A stretch of 64,000 nt of DNA from Clostridia bacterium (lineage in GTDB: Bacteria > Bacillota > Clostridia > Christensenellales > Borkfalkiaceae): contig JAFQWV010000019.1 of the NCBI GenBank assembly GCA_017407325.1, positions 33,562-97,561 of the forward strand, given 5' to 3'. Of this stretch, positions 63,698 through 64,000 are shown piece by piece (position 1 is the stretch's first letter; each line of letters starts with the position of its first letter). A program made the translations under genes and the position numbers. A model generated the notes under the pieces. The model did not search any database. It had not been told where the DNA came from and worked only from the letters and a program-made list of their open reading frames with translations.

Positions 63698-64000
63698 AGT
63701 CGTTTGGACAACAGTCCATTAATTTTAGTTTGAATAAATTTTGATTATGAAGTCGGTCGATTTTTTCTTTTTTAGATTTTTCAGGCTCGATACCTTCGCG
63801 AATATAAAGGTCGAGTTCTGCGTAAGTAAAGCCTAAATTATCTTCGTCAGTTTTCCCACAAAGCCCGTCTATAGGTGGTTTTTCGATATATTTTCTATCT
63901 AATCCAAGTTCATAACCTATTTGTTTAACTTCGGTAACCGTAAAGTTAGATAACGGTGAAAAGTCGCCTACGCTATCACCGTAGCGAGTTGAATACCCCA
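63696..64000 (-). CDS. nadE: NAD+ synthetase, C-terminal 100 residues
   Basis: The frame runs off the window edge; the N-terminal part lies beyond 64000. The visible part shows STRYGDSVGDFSPLSNFTVTEV and PPIDGLCGKTDEDNLGFTYAELD, the substrate-binding blocks of NadE (ammonia-dependent type would be about 250-280 residues in all). It ends CCPND. It makes NAD from deamido-NAD. Confidence 0.92.
   Translation of the reverse strand, partial: GYSTRYGDSVGDFSPLSNFTVTEVKQIGYELGLDRKYIEKPPIDGLCGKTDEDNLGFTYAELDLYIREGIEPEKSKKEKIDRLHNQNLFKLKLMDCCPND

Overview
The window is chromosomal DNA from a low-GC, Gram-positive-type bacterium. It most likely comes from the class Clostridia (Bacillota), possibly an uncultured gut lineage; the class is inferred from gene content, and no lineage-specific marker was checked. 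The supports are: sporulation-linked yabP and yabQ next to divIC; a pgk-tpiA-gpmI-secG-rnr-smpB-ssrA cluster; zinc-ribbon forms of ribosomal proteins S4, S14, L24 and L36; glycine and lysine riboswitches; Shine-Dalgarno led genes; and a diaminopimelate/lysine operon. Almost everything is on the minus strand. The exceptions are one small regulator (42611-42811) and a block at 60505-63657.

Layout. 1-5865 is a carbohydrate ABC importer operon (ATPase, unknown membrane protein, two permeases, large binding lipoprotein). 6169-7890 is an amino acid:sodium symporter behind a glycine riboswitch. 8456-9088 is a gene-free repeat region. 9089-12072 holds an SPFH/NfeD pair, a frameshifted acetyltransferase, a nitroreductase and an XRE regulator. 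12240-13008 is a second repeat-rich block next to the tmRNA gene. 13009-20469 is the glycolysis / secG / RNase R / trans-translation cluster. 20571-22646 holds a Na/phosphate transporter homologue and minDE. 22774-38151 is the complete S10-spc-alpha ribosomal superoperon (31 genes, including rpmJ and rpmD). It is preceded by a consensus promoter, a structured leader and an intrinsic terminator. 39153-42420 is lysA-dapB-dapA behind a lysine riboswitch. 43143-49650 is an accessory module: ECF sigma factor, putative anti-sigma factor, lipoprotein, secreted V8-like protease with GLUG repeats, and a fused ATPase-permease exporter. 50028-54512 is gyrA and gyrB. 54767-57547 is a cell-division/sporulation operon (yabP, yabQ, divIC, ppx, M50-like protease). 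57679-59616 is the isc operon under its Rrf2 regulator. 59757-61410 is a divergent pair of unknown genes. 61482-63657 is gtrA, a glycosyltransferase and a membrane zinc peptidase. The window ends inside nadE.

The least explained parts are non-coding. Two arrays of short hairpins (8588-8748 and 42849-42954) have different stem sequences but share the linker CTCGATATG. A quasi-palindromic 15-mer, TATAAGTCGATTATY, recurs between genes. Copies resembling the tmRNA 3' tail plus terminator lie in inverted orientation beside ssrA and are interrupted by a MITE-like insert. The ribosomal superoperon has a structured leader with its own terminator that I cannot match to a known family. The best protein-level candidate for an undescribed system is the sigma/protease/exporter module at 43143-49650.
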